A stretch of DNA of 35,726 nt, from positions 1 to 35,726 of the forward strand of contig JAIXRU010000282.1 of assembly GCA_027485045.1 (NCBI GenBank), read 5' to 3'. Shown one piece after another: positions 22,692-31,567 of the stretch (positions are counted from its first letter, which is position 1; the number at the start of each line of letters is the position of its first letter). The notes below the pieces were generated by a model. It saw only the letters and a program-made list of their open reading frames with translations. It did no database searches and was not told where the DNA came from. The DNA is from Opitutaceae bacterium (GTDB lineage: Bacteria > Verrucomicrobiota > Verrucomicrobiia > Opitutales > Opitutaceae). The position numbers and the translations under genes are program-made.

Positions 22692-25472
22692 CTACAGTCT
22701 TGACCGTCGGCCACGACGAACGGTTGCAAGGGCAAGGACTGCGGTGCCAATCAAAGCTGCGTAAGTGGAGGGCTCGGGAATGACAGTCACGAAGTTGGAC
22801 GCCTGCAGCGACACGCCTTCGGGCAAGCCTTCAAACCTGATTTCAGAAAAGGATCCCAGCAGGTTTGTCGCGTCCAGCAGTGGGAACATGAGCGAGGCCT
22901 CCGGCACATAGCCGTCGAGAAAACGGATCGTGACGAGTCCGTCGAGGGTGAGCGTGCCATCGACGAAGAGCTGATCGAAGAGGACAGAACTGGCGATTTC
23001 CATGAGCAGGTAGGACCCCGGCAGCATCGTGAAGTCGCCGTCGATCATGGCAGTTCCGGGCGAGTTGCCGAGATCGAATCCGGCGCCCTCGAGCAACGTC
23101 ACGTCGCCGAATGTGCCTGTGCCACCCAACGTGCCCCCAGTGACGATCCAGGCCACGTCTGGTGCGTGGCCGTTGAAGCGCAAGGTTCCCGAGCCCGATT
23201 TGGTCAGGGACGCACTCCCCGACGTGACTCCTGGTAAATACCAATAACGGGCATCTGGATCATGCTGAAGTGGCTCAGGTTGCCCGATACCGACTCTTTC
23301 GATCGAGACGTCCGAGCCGCCTGCGATATCGAACCCGGCGTCCAAGCCGCCGGAGCGAGGGCTGGAGATGTCGCCGACGATAGCGGTCGCAATCGCGAGT
23401 TGGCTTGAACGCTCCTCAAGCCTGAGGGTGGCCCCGGCGGCCATTCTCACGATGAGATCAGTGTGGTCGACGCTACCTGCGCCGATGATCGCCGCGTTGC
23501 CCGGTTCGATTCCAATCCGTCCACTGCGGAAACGGCGATCACTGTCTTCATCAAGCACATTTTCAGGTAAGTTATTGAGGATCAATTTGGAGGATGTGAC
23601 GAGGCGCCCGCCGTCACTGAAGTCAAGTGTGAGCGATGAGCCCTCACGCAGCACCATGGTGTCTTGTCTAAAAACGTAATCTGCCATACCCGCGAAACTT
23701 TGCCCCTTTCTTAAGCTAGTGAGATACTGTGCTAAGACAAACTCCATGGGTTGGGTTCCCCTCAAAACACCGTGCCCGTCCACGATCAGGCGCGTGCGCA
23801 TGCCCTCGTCGTAAGCCAAAGGAACGGTTACTGTTCCACCGTACGAGGTGGCAAACGTAACGTCGGACTTGAAAAGACTTAGGTTGCGTGTCGCTTCAAC
23901 CACACCGCCGCGGAGAACCAACTCCGATCCGGCTGCCTCGCGGGAGGTCAGATTCAACGTGCCGGATTCGATGGCGACACTCGGCCCTTCGGTGAATCCT
24001 GGACGCAGCACATCCCGTTGGTAAGTGCCTTCTGGTATGCCCGCGAGCGTGAGCACAACCTCGGCATCATTGCCTACATGATCCGCCAAACCGCCGACGA
24101 CGTCGACATTGCGGCCAAGCGTGACGTGGTTGTTGGCACCTGCGATCACAAGCGTACCCGTTCCGGATAGCTTGCCGCCGAAAGTGCTGCCGCCGAAGAG
24201 CGACGAGGCGGCTTCGACGCGCAGCGTGGCGTCGTGCAACTCCAGGTTGCCTTGATTCTGGATCGAGTTGAGCGCCGTGATCGTGTGCGTGCCTTCCCGG
24301 TATGTGAGACGGGGCTCGCTGAACGACGGCGTGTAGTCGCCGAGTGTGACCGTGCGCCCGCCGTTCGCGCCGGACAGGATTTCCACCGCGCCCTCGCGGA
24401 CCCAAAGGTTATCGAAATCGTTCGCGCCGTTCGCGATCTCGAGCGTGCCGGTCCCCGTCTTGTTCACACCCGGGCCGAGGATGCGCCCGTCCACGCGGAG
24501 GATATGCGTGTCCACCTGAAGCCCCAGACTGATGCCGCCGCCACCACCACCGGAGCCGCTGCCGCCGAAGGAGGGCAAGGGGAACGCGACGAGGTCGCGC
24601 CCGCTGTTGAGCGTGAGGCGCTGCGTAAGGCCGTTGTTCTCAACGAACCGTGCCGCAAGGACGGACCCGCGGAAGAGGCGCACGTCCCCGGATGCCGCGC
24701 CGAGGTTGGCGTCGTCGCGGATGGTGAGGGTGCCGTTGATGACGTTCACCCCTCCCGTGAAGGTGTTGGCGCCGGCCAGCTCGACACTGCCGCGGATACC
24801 GAGACCGCCGAACAAGTTGCCGGGCGTACCACCGAACAGCGCCTCGTCGATGTCCTGCTGGCTCGGTGCCAGCGTACCGGTGATCGGCATTTCCACCACC
24901 GGCGTGCGCTGGGCCTTGGTGCCGCCGGAATAACGGTTGTCGATGTGAACGGAGAAGACATCGGGTCCGGTGGCAAAAGTGTAGGAGTCATAGATGGCCT
25001 CAACGCGCCCGCGCCCGAACTCAAGCGAGCCGCCGGGCAAATTCGTGAAGCGGAGGCGCTGAGGCGTGGTGAAGACGTCAATGAGATCGCCATTGTGGTT
25101 GATGCCGGTGAAGGTCTGGTTGTCGAAGACCAGGCGGCGACTCTGGATCGGTCCGGAAACGGTGACCAGGGCCTCGACCGCAGCGTCTTCGCTGATGCCA
25201 TTTCCGGCGAAGTTGGCGACTTGGTTAAGGGAGTTGAGCCACGAGACCGGTGCGCCAGTCGTGCCGCTGTCGACAAGAACTTGCAGCCAGTTGTCGGAAC
25301 CAGCGGGTGGCACGGACCAGGTGCCGGAGCGGGGGTTTACGATGCCGGTGTTGCCAACCGGTGTGGGGCCGAACCAGAACAGGTCTCCGGAAACCGGTGG
25401 TAGGTCGGCGTGCAGGGAAGGGGAGCCACCAAGCACGGCGGCGATCATGATGAGCGAGTTGGTGCGCTTCAT
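22692..25472 (-). CDS. PEP-CTERM surface protein with autotransporter-type beta-strand repeats
   Basis: A 926-residue exported protein with a signal peptide (MKRTNSLIMIAAVLGGSPSLHA) and a long beta-helix-like body. Units typical of 'autotransporter-associated beta strand' repeats are present: ANTFTGGVNVINGTLTIRDDANLG, LTKSGSGTLRFNG, VTGGTLGGTGTFGDVTL and GTLVIAGANNHVTLG. It carries a canonical sorting tail, VIPEPSTYAALIGTAVLALATV followed by RRGRRSR. It should be anchored or released by an exosortase, perhaps the one at 4247-5926. The glycine-rich GGSGSGGGGGG stretch is a probable flexible linker. The last globular part (MIDGDFTMLPGSYLLMEI...FDQLFVDGTLTLDG) is common at the end of such Verrucomicrobia/Planctomycetes proteins. 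It is likely an adhesin or envelope protein. Its tail motif differs from the PEVGT tail at 6157-7014. Confidence 0.88.
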   Translation of the reverse strand: MKRTNSLIMIAAVLGGSPSLHADLPPVSGDLFWFGPTPVGNTGIVNPRSGTWSVPPAGSDNWLQVLVDSGTTGAPVSWLNSLNQVANFAGNGISEDAAVEALVTVSGPIQSRRLVFDNQTFTGINHNGDLIDVFTTPQRLRFTNLPGGSLEFGRGRVEAIYDSYTFATGPDVFSVHIDNRYSGGTKAQRTPVVEMPITGTLAPSQQDIDEALFGGTPGNLFGGLGIRGSVELAGANTFTGGVNVINGTLTIRDDANLGAASGDVRLFRGSVLAARFVENNGLTQRLTLNSGRDLVAFPLPSFGGSGSGGGGGGISLGLQVDTHILRVDGRILGPGVNKTGTGTLEIANGANDFDNLWVREGAVEILSGANGGRTVTLGDYTPSFSEPRLTYREGTHTITALNSIQNQGNLELHDATLRVEAASSLFGGSTFGGKLSGTGTLVIAGANNHVTLGRNVDVVGGLADHVGNDAEVVLTLAGIPEGTYQRDVLRPGFTEGPSVAIESGTLNLTSREAAGSELVLRGGVVEATRNLSLFKSDVTFATSYGGTVTVPLAYDEGMRTRLIVDGHGVLRGTQPMEFVLAQYLTSLRKGQSFAGMADYVFRQDTMVLREGSSLTLDFSDGGRLVTSSKLILNNLPENVLDEDSDRRFRSGRIGIEPGNAAIIGAGSVDHTDLIVRMAAGATLRLEERSSQLAIATAIVGDISSPRSGGLDAGFDIAGGSDVSIERVGIGQPEPLQHDPDARYWYLPGVTSGSASLTKSGSGTLRFNGHAPDVAWIVTGGTLGGTGTFGDVTLLEGAGFDLGNSPGTAMIDGDFTMLPGSYLLMEIASSVLFDQLFVDGTLTLDGLVTIRFLDGYVPEASLMFPLLDATNLLGSFSEIRFEGLPEGVSLQASNFVTVIPEPSTYAALIGTAVLALATVRRGRRSRL

Positions 25473-25689
25473 AACTTTCAGGTGCAGCGAATCGCCATAT
25501 GTGGCTAGCCAGAATCCACAACTTTACAGAAACTCCGCTCAATTTACTGTTATTTAATAAATCGCCATATTACGTCAATAGATGCAATACAATTACATTA
25601 AATAAATCTATTAAAGGCCTTTTAAGCGCACCTAGCAGCCCGTCGGACTTAGCTATAAACTTCGCCTACTAATTACTAGGAAGAGGTAT
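25473..25689. promoter_or_regulatory. AT-rich upstream region of the PEP-CTERM surface protein gene, with 11-bp direct repeat
   Basis: About 217 bp with runs such as TTATTTAATAA and TTAAATAAATC, clearly lower in GC than the genes around it. The 11-mer AATCGCCATAT occurs twice, at 25490-25500 and 25560-25570, 70 bp apart and both upstream of the start at 25472. It could be a paired regulator site. No confident -35/-10 pair was found. Confidence 0.35.
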
Positions 25690-25842
25690 ATGGTATAATT
25701 TGTGAACATTGACCGAGACACGCCGCTGTTGTTGCCACCGGACCTGAGGGACTGGGTGGCTAAAGATCACCGGGTACATTTCGTGATTGATGCTATGGAC
25801 GCGGTGGACACGAGCGTGGCGGTGGTCACCGAGCGCGCCCAG
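25690..25842 (+). pseudogene. Remnant of an IS1182-type transposase N-terminus
   Basis: Reading from ATG 25690 gives M-V-stop-FVNIDRDTPLLLPPDLRDWVAKDHRVHF, then VIDAMDAVDTSVAVV. From memory this is the conserved start of IS1182/IS5-group transposases (DRDTxxLLPPDLRDWVxxDHxVHFVIDAVD). There is an in-frame TAA as the third codon, and family similarity ends near residue 50, after VVTER. The rest of the transposase, about 400 residues, is absent; the ORF track's continuation is only antisense to lysC. No terminal inverted repeat was identified. It marks past insertion and loss of a mobile element between lysC and the surface-protein gene. Confidence 0.7.
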
Positions 25843-25971
25843 TCTAGGGGGTCGGGTCGTTACTTGTTACTATTGAACATAATCAAAAGCGGGCAGGACA
25901 CTGCTTTTGGATTCATCCACATTTATATCCCCAGCACACCAAACCCCCACATTCCTTCAGCGAAAACGCGC

Positions 25972-27189
25972 TTAGAGCGTCTCCAAGGCAAAGGCCTTGT
26001 GGGCTACGCGGGCGGCTTCGTCGGCCTTGGTCTTGTCGATGAGTACCGAGATTTTGATCTCGGAGGTGCTGATCAGCTCGATGTTCACCGCCGCCGCCGC
26101 CAGCGCGGTGAAGAGCGTGGCGGCCACGCCGCTGTGGGTCTTCATGCCGACGCCGACCACGGAGAGCTTGGCAATGTTATCATGGATCGCGACCTGCGCG
26201 CCGCCCAAGCTCGAGAGCACGGGAGCGAGGGTTTTTTCCACCTTGTGGGTGTCGGTCAGGGGAACGGTGAAGGTGAGGTTGGCTACGCCGTTGCGCCCCA
26301 CGTTTTGCACGATCATATCCACGATCACATTGGCCTCGGCCAGCGCGGTAAAGACCTTGGCGGCGGAGCCGGGTTGATCGGCGATGTTGGAGACAACGAC
26401 CTTAGCTTGGTCCTTGTCGACTGCGACGCCGCGAACGACGACTTTTTCCATGTAGGCGACTTCTTTTTTCACGATGGTTCCAGGGTTATAATTGAAAGAG
26501 GAGCGGACTTCGAAAACGACGTCATATTTATGCGCGAACTCGACCGAGCGCGACTGCATGACTTTGGAGCCGGACGAGGCTAGTTCGAGCATCTCGTCGT
26601 AGGAAATCTCTTCAAGTTTCTTGGCATCTTTCACGACGCGGGGATCGGCGGTATAGACTCCGTCCACGTCGGTGTAGATCTCGCACTTGTCCGCTTTTAG
26701 CGCTCCGGCAAGAGCGATGGCCGTAAGGTCGGAGCCGCCCCGGCCCAAGGTGGAAATGCGACCGTCCGTGGTGATTCCTTGAAAACCCGCCACGATGACT
26801 ACCTTGCCTGCCGCCAAATCAGCCTCGATGGCCTTGGCGTCGATGCCTTGGATCTTGGCCTTGGTGTGCACGCTGTCGGTGACGATGCCGGCTTGGGCGC
26901 CGGTGTAAGAAATAGCGGGCACGCCGACCCCATGCAGGGCCATGGCGGTAAGGGCGATGGTCTCCTGTTCGCCGATGGCGAGCAACTGATCCATCTCGCG
27001 CTCGTCGGGATTATCGCAGACGGCCTTCGCGCGGGCGATCAGTTCGTTGGTCACGCCGGAACGGGCGGAAACCACCACGACGACCTCATGACCGTCGTCG
27101 CGGTAACCCTTGATGCGGGCGGCGACTTTTTTAATGCGTTCAACGTCTCCGACGGAAGTACCGCCGTATTTTTGGACGATTCGGGACAT
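25972..27189 (-). CDS. lysC: Aspartate kinase
   Basis: A 405-residue enzyme that phosphorylates aspartate, the first step toward lysine, threonine and methionine. It begins with the family motif VQKYGGTSVGD. Further blocks are VVVSARSGVTNELI, the nucleotide-site segment TTDGRISTLGRGGSDLTAIALA and EIYTDVDGVYTADPRVV. Two C-terminal ACT domains (about 265-400: DQPGSAAKVFTALAEANVIVDMIVQN and THSGVAATLFTALAAAAVNIELISTSE) bind an end-product amino acid for feedback control. Length about 405 fits the monofunctional, lysine- and/or threonine-controlled class. The start is ATG 27189; the longer ORF runs into the hom end. It lies 53 bp after hom on the same strand. Confidence 0.96.
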   Translation of the reverse strand: MSRIVQKYGGTSVGDVERIKKVAARIKGYRDDGHEVVVVVSARSGVTNELIARAKAVCDNPDEREMDQLLAIGEQETIALTAMALHGVGVPAISYTGAQAGIVTDSVHTKAKIQGIDAKAIEADLAAGKVVIVAGFQGITTDGRISTLGRGGSDLTAIALAGALKADKCEIYTDVDGVYTADPRVVKDAKKLEEISYDEMLELASSGSKVMQSRSVEFAHKYDVVFEVRSSFNYNPGTIVKKEVAYMEKVVVRGVAVDKDQAKVVVSNIADQPGSAAKVFTALAEANVIVDMIVQNVGRNGVANLTFTVPLTDTHKVEKTLAPVLSSLGGAQVAIHDNIAKLSVVGVGMKTHSGVAATLFTALAAAAVNIELISTSEIKISVLIDKTKADEAARVAHKAFALETL

Positions 27190-27242
27190 AATGAATAATG
27201 AAGAAAAAAGGGGGAAATCGGGTGCTGAAGAACTGAAGACGC

Positions 27243-28544
27243 TCAAAAGTCGGCGATGCGCAACAGAAGCGGCTTGCCCAGCACGCAACTGTGGCGGGCC
27301 AGACGGGCCACGGTGAGACGGATCTGGGCCTCGCTGCATTCGTGGGTGGTGAGCAAGAGGGACGCGGCATCCGGCTTTTCACTCGGACGCTGCACCAGAC
27401 TGGCGATGTTTACTCCGGCCTTGGCAGTGCAGTTGGCGATCTTGGCCAGCACGCCGGGCTGGTCCTTCACGTCGAGACGCAGGTAATGCCGGGAGCGAAG
27501 CGCGGCGGGTGGCATGAGCGCGAGTTTGGTCGCGGGCGCGGGTGGCAGGAACGTGCCGCCGCGCACGAGCTGGGAGGCGGCATCGATGATGTCGCCGATC
27601 ACGGCACTGGCGGTCGGATCCTGACCGGCGCCGCGACCGATGTAAGTGGTCTCACCCACGATGTCGCCGGAAACCGAGATACCGTTGTAAACCTCGTTCA
27701 CGTTCGCGATGGCCTTGGCGAGGGGCAGCAAAGCGGGATATACCCCGACCGACAACACATCGCGCTCCAGGTCGCGCTCGATCACCGCCAGCAGTTTGAT
27801 CGCGTATCCATTTTCCCGGGCAAAGGTAAGATCGGACTGGGTAAGCTGGGTGATACCCTCGACGACCATTTGCTTGGTAGAAACCCAGGTGCCGTGGGCG
27901 AGGTAGGCGAGCACGGAGGCTTTGTGGGCGGTATCCCAGCCTTCGACGTCGAGCGATTCGTCGGCCTCGGCATAGCCCAGTTCCTTCGCTTCCTTGAGAA
28001 TCACCGTATAGGCCAGCCCCTCGCGCTCCATGCGGGTAAGGATGTAATTGCAGGTGCCATTCAGGATACCGTAGATGCGGCGAAACCGGTTGGCGACCAG
28101 GCCTTCGCGAAGGGCCTTGATAATGGGGATGCCGCCCGCCACCGAAGCCTCGAAAAAGAAACGTCCACCGTGTTTGCGGGCGGTGGAAAAAAGCTCGGGA
28201 CCATGAGCGCAGAGCAAGGCCTTGTTGGCGGAGATCACGGTCTTGCCGAGTTTCAGCGCGGCCAAAGTAACCTGGCGGGCGATATCGGTGCCGCCGATCA
28301 GTTCGCAAACGATCTGTATGGTGGGATCGGTGGCGATGGACAAGGGGTCGGTCGTGAGCTGCTCGGGCTTGAGCGAGACATCGCGCTTTTTCTTGAGATT
28401 AAGCACTGAGGCCCGGGCGAGTATGAGCTGGGCTCCGAGGCGGGCTTCGAGCTCGGGGCGGGCGCGTTCGATGTGTTTCCAAACGCCCTGCCCGACGGTG
28501 CCGAGGCCGCAGATGCCGATGCTGATGGTGGGAGCCGTTTTCAT
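27243..28544 (-). CDS. hom: Homoserine dehydrogenase
   Basis: A 433-residue NAD(P)H enzyme reducing aspartate semialdehyde to homoserine. It has the Rossmann motif GICGLGTVGQGVW at the N-terminus, the VVSANKALL-type segment (here TVISANKALLCAHG) and NGTCNYILTRM. The signature GYAEADESLDVEGWDTAHKASVLA contains the catalytic acidic and lysine residues. A C-terminal ACT domain (about 350-433; DQPGVLAKIANCTAKAGVNIASLVQRP) would give threonine feedback. It sits between plsY (20 bp upstream) and lysC (53 bp downstream), all on the minus strand, so it is probably co-transcribed. Confidence 0.96.
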   Translation of the reverse strand: MKTAPTISIGICGLGTVGQGVWKHIERARPELEARLGAQLILARASVLNLKKKRDVSLKPEQLTTDPLSIATDPTIQIVCELIGGTDIARQVTLAALKLGKTVISANKALLCAHGPELFSTARKHGGRFFFEASVAGGIPIIKALREGLVANRFRRIYGILNGTCNYILTRMEREGLAYTVILKEAKELGYAEADESLDVEGWDTAHKASVLAYLAHGTWVSTKQMVVEGITQLTQSDLTFARENGYAIKLLAVIERDLERDVLSVGVYPALLPLAKAIANVNEVYNGISVSGDIVGETTYIGRGAGQDPTASAVIGDIIDAASQLVRGGTFLPPAPATKLALMPPAALRSRHYLRLDVKDQPGVLAKIANCTAKAGVNIASLVQRPSEKPDAASLLLTTHECSEAQIRLTVARLARHSCVLGKPLLLRIADF

Positions 28545-28564
28545 AAGGAATTAAAAGACAGGTG

Positions 28565-29203
28565 TTAGGCCGATGGAACGGCAGACTTCTTAACGAACTT
28601 GTTTTCCGTGCCGTTACGCAGCCGGGTAATGTTGGCGCGGTGACGTAAGATCACGAAAACCCCTATCACCGTTGCCAAAACGGCAAAAGGTTTCGGGGTG
28701 CCCGGCCAGAACGAAGCGGCTGCGGGCAACACCACGGCGGCCACGATTGAGGCGAGCGAAACGTAACGGGAGACTTGAAAAACCAACACCCACGAAACCA
28801 AGCCGAGCAGCGTCGGGATGGGCAGCAACACGCACAAACCGCCCGCCGAGGTGGCCACACCCTTGCCGCCCTTGAAGCGAGTCCAGCAACTGAAACTGTG
28901 GCCGACGAGGGCGAAAACCAGACCGGTGAGTTGCATCGCCACGACGTGCTCGCCGCCAAATGCTAGCGGCCATCCGGCGGCGGCCGCGCCCTTGAACGCA
29001 TCGAGGAAAAACGCCAGATCGCCGGCCCGTTTGCCCTTGGGCCCGAATTTCTCGCCCAACACGCGCTTCACGTTGGTCGCGCCAGGGTTCTTCGAGCCGT
29101 GCTCGAAAATATTAATCCCAAATTTGCGCGCAATCAGCCAGCCGAAAGGCAATGCGCCCAGCAGGTAGCCAGCGATGGCGGCAAGCAGAAGCGATGTGGT
29201 CAT
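28565..29203 (-). CDS. plsY: Glycerol-3-phosphate acyltransferase PlsY
   Basis: A 212-residue inner-membrane enzyme that transfers an acyl group from acyl-phosphate to glycerol-3-phosphate, the first step of phospholipid synthesis. About five hydrophobic helices are seen. The three family motifs are clear: GSKNPGATNVKR, GHSFSCWTRFKGGKGVATSAG (usual form GHxFPxFxxFxGGKGVAT) and RHRANITRLRNGTENKF. An alternative start at 29224 adds MLGPLIL in front of MTTSLLL; both keep the first helix. Its place between serA and hom is not pathway-related and looks like operon hitch-hiking. Confidence 0.94.
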   Translation of the reverse strand: MTTSLLLAAIAGYLLGALPFGWLIARKFGINIFEHGSKNPGATNVKRVLGEKFGPKGKRAGDLAFFLDAFKGAAAAGWPLAFGGEHVVAMQLTGLVFALVGHSFSCWTRFKGGKGVATSAGGLCVLLPIPTLLGLVSWVLVFQVSRYVSLASIVAAVVLPAAASFWPGTPKPFAVLATVIGVFVILRHRANITRLRNGTENKFVKKSAVPSA

Positions 29204-29267
29204 GAGGATAAGCGGGCCGAGCATGTAACCGTGCCATTACAGGACGCGGTTACATGGAACCGAGAAC

Positions 29268-30857
29268 TCAAAGCTGGACGAACTTCGCCAGCTTGATGTT
29301 GGCGTTGGCCTTGATCGCTTCGCGGGCGGCCGCGCTGGGCTCGTGATCGACGCGCACCACCATGTAGGCGGTGCCGCCGGGGGTGAGGCGCGAGAGCGAC
29401 ATGTCGGCGATGTTCACGCCGTCGCCACCGAGCAAGGTGCCGACCGCGCCAACCATGCCGGGCTTGTCGCTGTTTTCGAGGACGAGGAGCGAGCCCTCGG
29501 CGGCGACTTCCACATCGCGGCCGTTGATGCCCACGAGGCGGGGCGCGTTGCTCTTGCCGATGAGCGTGCCGCTGGCGCTGTGCACAGTGCCGTCGCCGGC
29601 CGTGGCCTCGACTTCGATGAGGTCGGTGTAGTCGCCGGCGTCGGAGGATTTCACGACCTCAAACTGGAGGCCGAGGCGCTGGATGTAGGTGGGAGCGTTG
29701 ACCGCGTTGACGCCCTCGCCGCTGATGCGACGGAGGAAGCCGCACTGGAGCGCGCGGGTGATGGCGTTGACGTCGAGCTCGGCGACCTTGCCTTGGAAAA
29801 CTACGCGGAGCTTCGCGATCTGCTTGGGCGCGATTTGCTGAACGAGCGTGCCCAGCTTGGCGGCGAGATCGAGGTAGGGCGCGACGACCTTGGCGGCGGC
29901 GGCATCCATCGAGGGCAGGTTGACGGCGTTGCGGACCGCGCCGTGGAGGAGCACGTCGGCGATCTGCTCGGCGATCTCGATGCCCACGGTCTCCTGCGCC
30001 TCGGAGGTGGAGGCGGCGATGTGAGGGGTGAGCACGATGTTGGGCGCAGAGCGGAGCTCGCTGTCCTTGGGGAGGGGTTCGGTCTCGAAAACATCGAGGC
30101 CGGCGGCGCCGACCTGGCCGCTCTTAAGGGCAGCGACCAAGGCATTCTCGTTAACGATGCCGCCACGGGCGCAATTGACGATGCGGACACCCTTCTTGCA
30201 CTTCGCAAGCGCGGCCTCGTCGATCATGTTGTTGGTCTCGTCGGTCAGCGGCATGTGAACCGTGATGTAGTCGGAAGCGGCCAGAAGCGCGTCGAGCGAG
30301 ACAGACTCGACCTGCATGGCGGCGGCGCGGGCGGGCGTGAGGTAGGGGTCGTAGGCGAGCACCTTCATGCCAAAGGCCTGGGCGCGCTTGGCGACCTCGC
30401 TGCCGATGCGGCCGAGGCCGATGATGCCGATGTTTTTCCGGAGCAGCTCGACGCCGCTGAGCGTCTTGCGATCCCAGTTGCCGGCCTTCATCGAAGCCGC
30501 ACCTTGGGCGATAGGGCGGGCGCAGCAGAGGATGTGGGTAAAGGTGAGCTCGGCGGTCGAGATCGTGTTGCCGCCCGGGGTGTTCATGACGACGACGCCG
30601 CGCTCGGTGGCCGCGTCGACATCCACGTTGTCCACGCCGACACCGGCGCGACCAACCACCTTCAAGAGCGGCGCGGCGGAGAAAACCTCGCGCGTTATCT
30701 TCGTCTCCGAGCGGACCGCGATCGCGTGAACGTCCTTAACGAGATCCAGCACCTGGGCCGGCGTAGAACCGTAGGCCTCGATGACTTCAAAGCCCGCCTG
30801 CTGACGCAGGAAAGCGACGCCCTTGGGAGATATTTTATCGGCGACGAGGATTTTCAT
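29268..30857 (-). CDS. serA: D-3-phosphoglycerate dehydrogenase (long form)
   Basis: A 529-residue NAD enzyme that oxidises 3-phosphoglycerate, the first step of serine synthesis. It begins MKILVADKISPKGV. The nucleotide-binding motif is GLGRIGSEVAKRAQAFGMKVLAYDP. The substrate and catalytic segments include RSETKI (Arg), NCARGGIVNENAL and LTPHIAASTSEAQE (catalytic His with an upstream Glu). Residues about 320-450 form the intervening (ASB) domain, and the C-terminal 75 residues an ACT domain (DKPGMVGAVGTLLGGDGVNIADMSLSR) for serine sensing. It is first in the serA-plsY-hom-lysC run. It is divergent from the HD-domain gene, with 90 bp between the starts. Confidence 0.96.
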   Translation of the reverse strand: MKILVADKISPKGVAFLRQQAGFEVIEAYGSTPAQVLDLVKDVHAIAVRSETKITREVFSAAPLLKVVGRAGVGVDNVDVDAATERGVVVMNTPGGNTISTAELTFTHILCCARPIAQGAASMKAGNWDRKTLSGVELLRKNIGIIGLGRIGSEVAKRAQAFGMKVLAYDPYLTPARAAAMQVESVSLDALLAASDYITVHMPLTDETNNMIDEAALAKCKKGVRIVNCARGGIVNENALVAALKSGQVGAAGLDVFETEPLPKDSELRSAPNIVLTPHIAASTSEAQETVGIEIAEQIADVLLHGAVRNAVNLPSMDAAAAKVVAPYLDLAAKLGTLVQQIAPKQIAKLRVVFQGKVAELDVNAITRALQCGFLRRISGEGVNAVNAPTYIQRLGLQFEVVKSSDAGDYTDLIEVEATAGDGTVHSASGTLIGKSNAPRLVGINGRDVEVAAEGSLLVLENSDKPGMVGAVGTLLGGDGVNIADMSLSRLTPGGTAYMVVRVDHEPSAAAREAIKANANIKLAKFVQL

Positions 30858-30947
30858 AGTTGGGAAAAGGGTTTAGCGAATGCCCCGCATGCCCGGTCGG
30901 CAAGGAAAAGCTCGGAGAACCCGCACACCTTACTAAGTTGGCCAGTA

Positions 30948-31535
30948 ATGACCCGCCTCGAGCAACAATTCGCCTTTCTCGCCGAAACCTTAAAACTCTC
31001 GGAAATCCTTCGCCAAACGCTGCTCCCCACCAGCCGCCGCCGCGAAAACGACGCGGAACACTCCTGGCACCTATGCCTCATGGTGCTCGTGTTCGCCGAA
31101 CACGCCAACACCCCGGTCGATGCCTTACGGGTCTTAAAAATGCTCATCATTCATGACTTGGTCGAAATCGACGCGGGCGACACCTACGCCTACGACACCG
31201 CCCGTATGGTCGGGCAACACGAACGTGAAGCCCGCGCCGCCGACCGCATTTTCGGCCTGCTTCCCTCAGATCAGGGCGCGGAATTGCGCGCCTGCTGGGA
31301 AGAGTTCGAGACCCGCGCCACCCCCGAGGCCAAATTTGCCGCCGCGCTCGATCGCCTCCAGCCCGTCTTGTTAAACATCCTCACCGACGGCGAAAAGTGG
31401 CGCGAACACGGCGTCACCCTGCCCAAAGTCATCGCGCGCAACCAACACGCCCGCGACGGTGCGGCCACCGTGTGGGAACACGCGCTCAAACTGCTCGACG
31501 ACGCGGTGGCTCGCGGCGTCCTGCCCGCGCAATAA
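30948..31535 (+). CDS. HD-domain phosphohydrolase (YfbR/HDDC2-like)
   Basis: A 195-residue soluble metal-dependent phosphohydrolase. HD-domain ligands are in order: ENDAEHSWHLCLMV (first His), LIIHDLVEIDAGDTYAYD (the HD pair) and a late Asp in AALDRLQPVLLNI. Size and the AEHSWH...HDLVEIDAGD wording fit the HDDC2/YfbR-type 5'-deoxynucleotidase-like family, from memory. The exact nucleotide substrate is unknown. The ORF track fuses this to a 535-residue antisense shadow of serA beginning at 29343; the ATG at 30948 is the real start. It is convergent with the EIIA-cyclase gene, 32 bp apart. Confidence 0.88.
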   Translation: MTRLEQQFAFLAETLKLSEILRQTLLPTSRRRENDAEHSWHLCLMVLVFAEHANTPVDALRVLKMLIIHDLVEIDAGDTYAYDTARMVGQHEREARAADRIFGLLPSDQGAELRACWEEFETRATPEAKFAAALDRLQPVLLNILTDGEKWREHGVTLPKVIARNQHARDGAATVWEHALKLLDDAVARGVLPAQ

Positions 31536-31567
31536 CGCAACCCGCCCCGCCTGCTCGCTGAGACGGC

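Noticed and set aside
24234-25403. 389-residue plus-strand ORF
   Set aside because: It lies wholly antisense to the surface-protein gene, whose signal peptide, repeats and PEP-CTERM tail are convincing. The plus frame has no recognisable domain.
25702-26583. 293-residue plus-strand ORF as an intact gene
   Set aside because: Only the first 50 or so residues resemble a transposase; the rest is antisense to lysC. It was kept only as a short pseudogene remnant.
27291-28409. 372-residue plus-strand ORF
   Set aside because: It is the antisense shadow of hom, with Gly/His/Asp-rich composition and no domain.
29343-31535. 730-residue plus-strand ORF in the track
   Set aside because: The first 535 residues are antisense to serA and have shadow-type Gly/Val/Asp-rich composition. 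Only the last 195 residues, from ATG 30948, are a real HD-domain protein.
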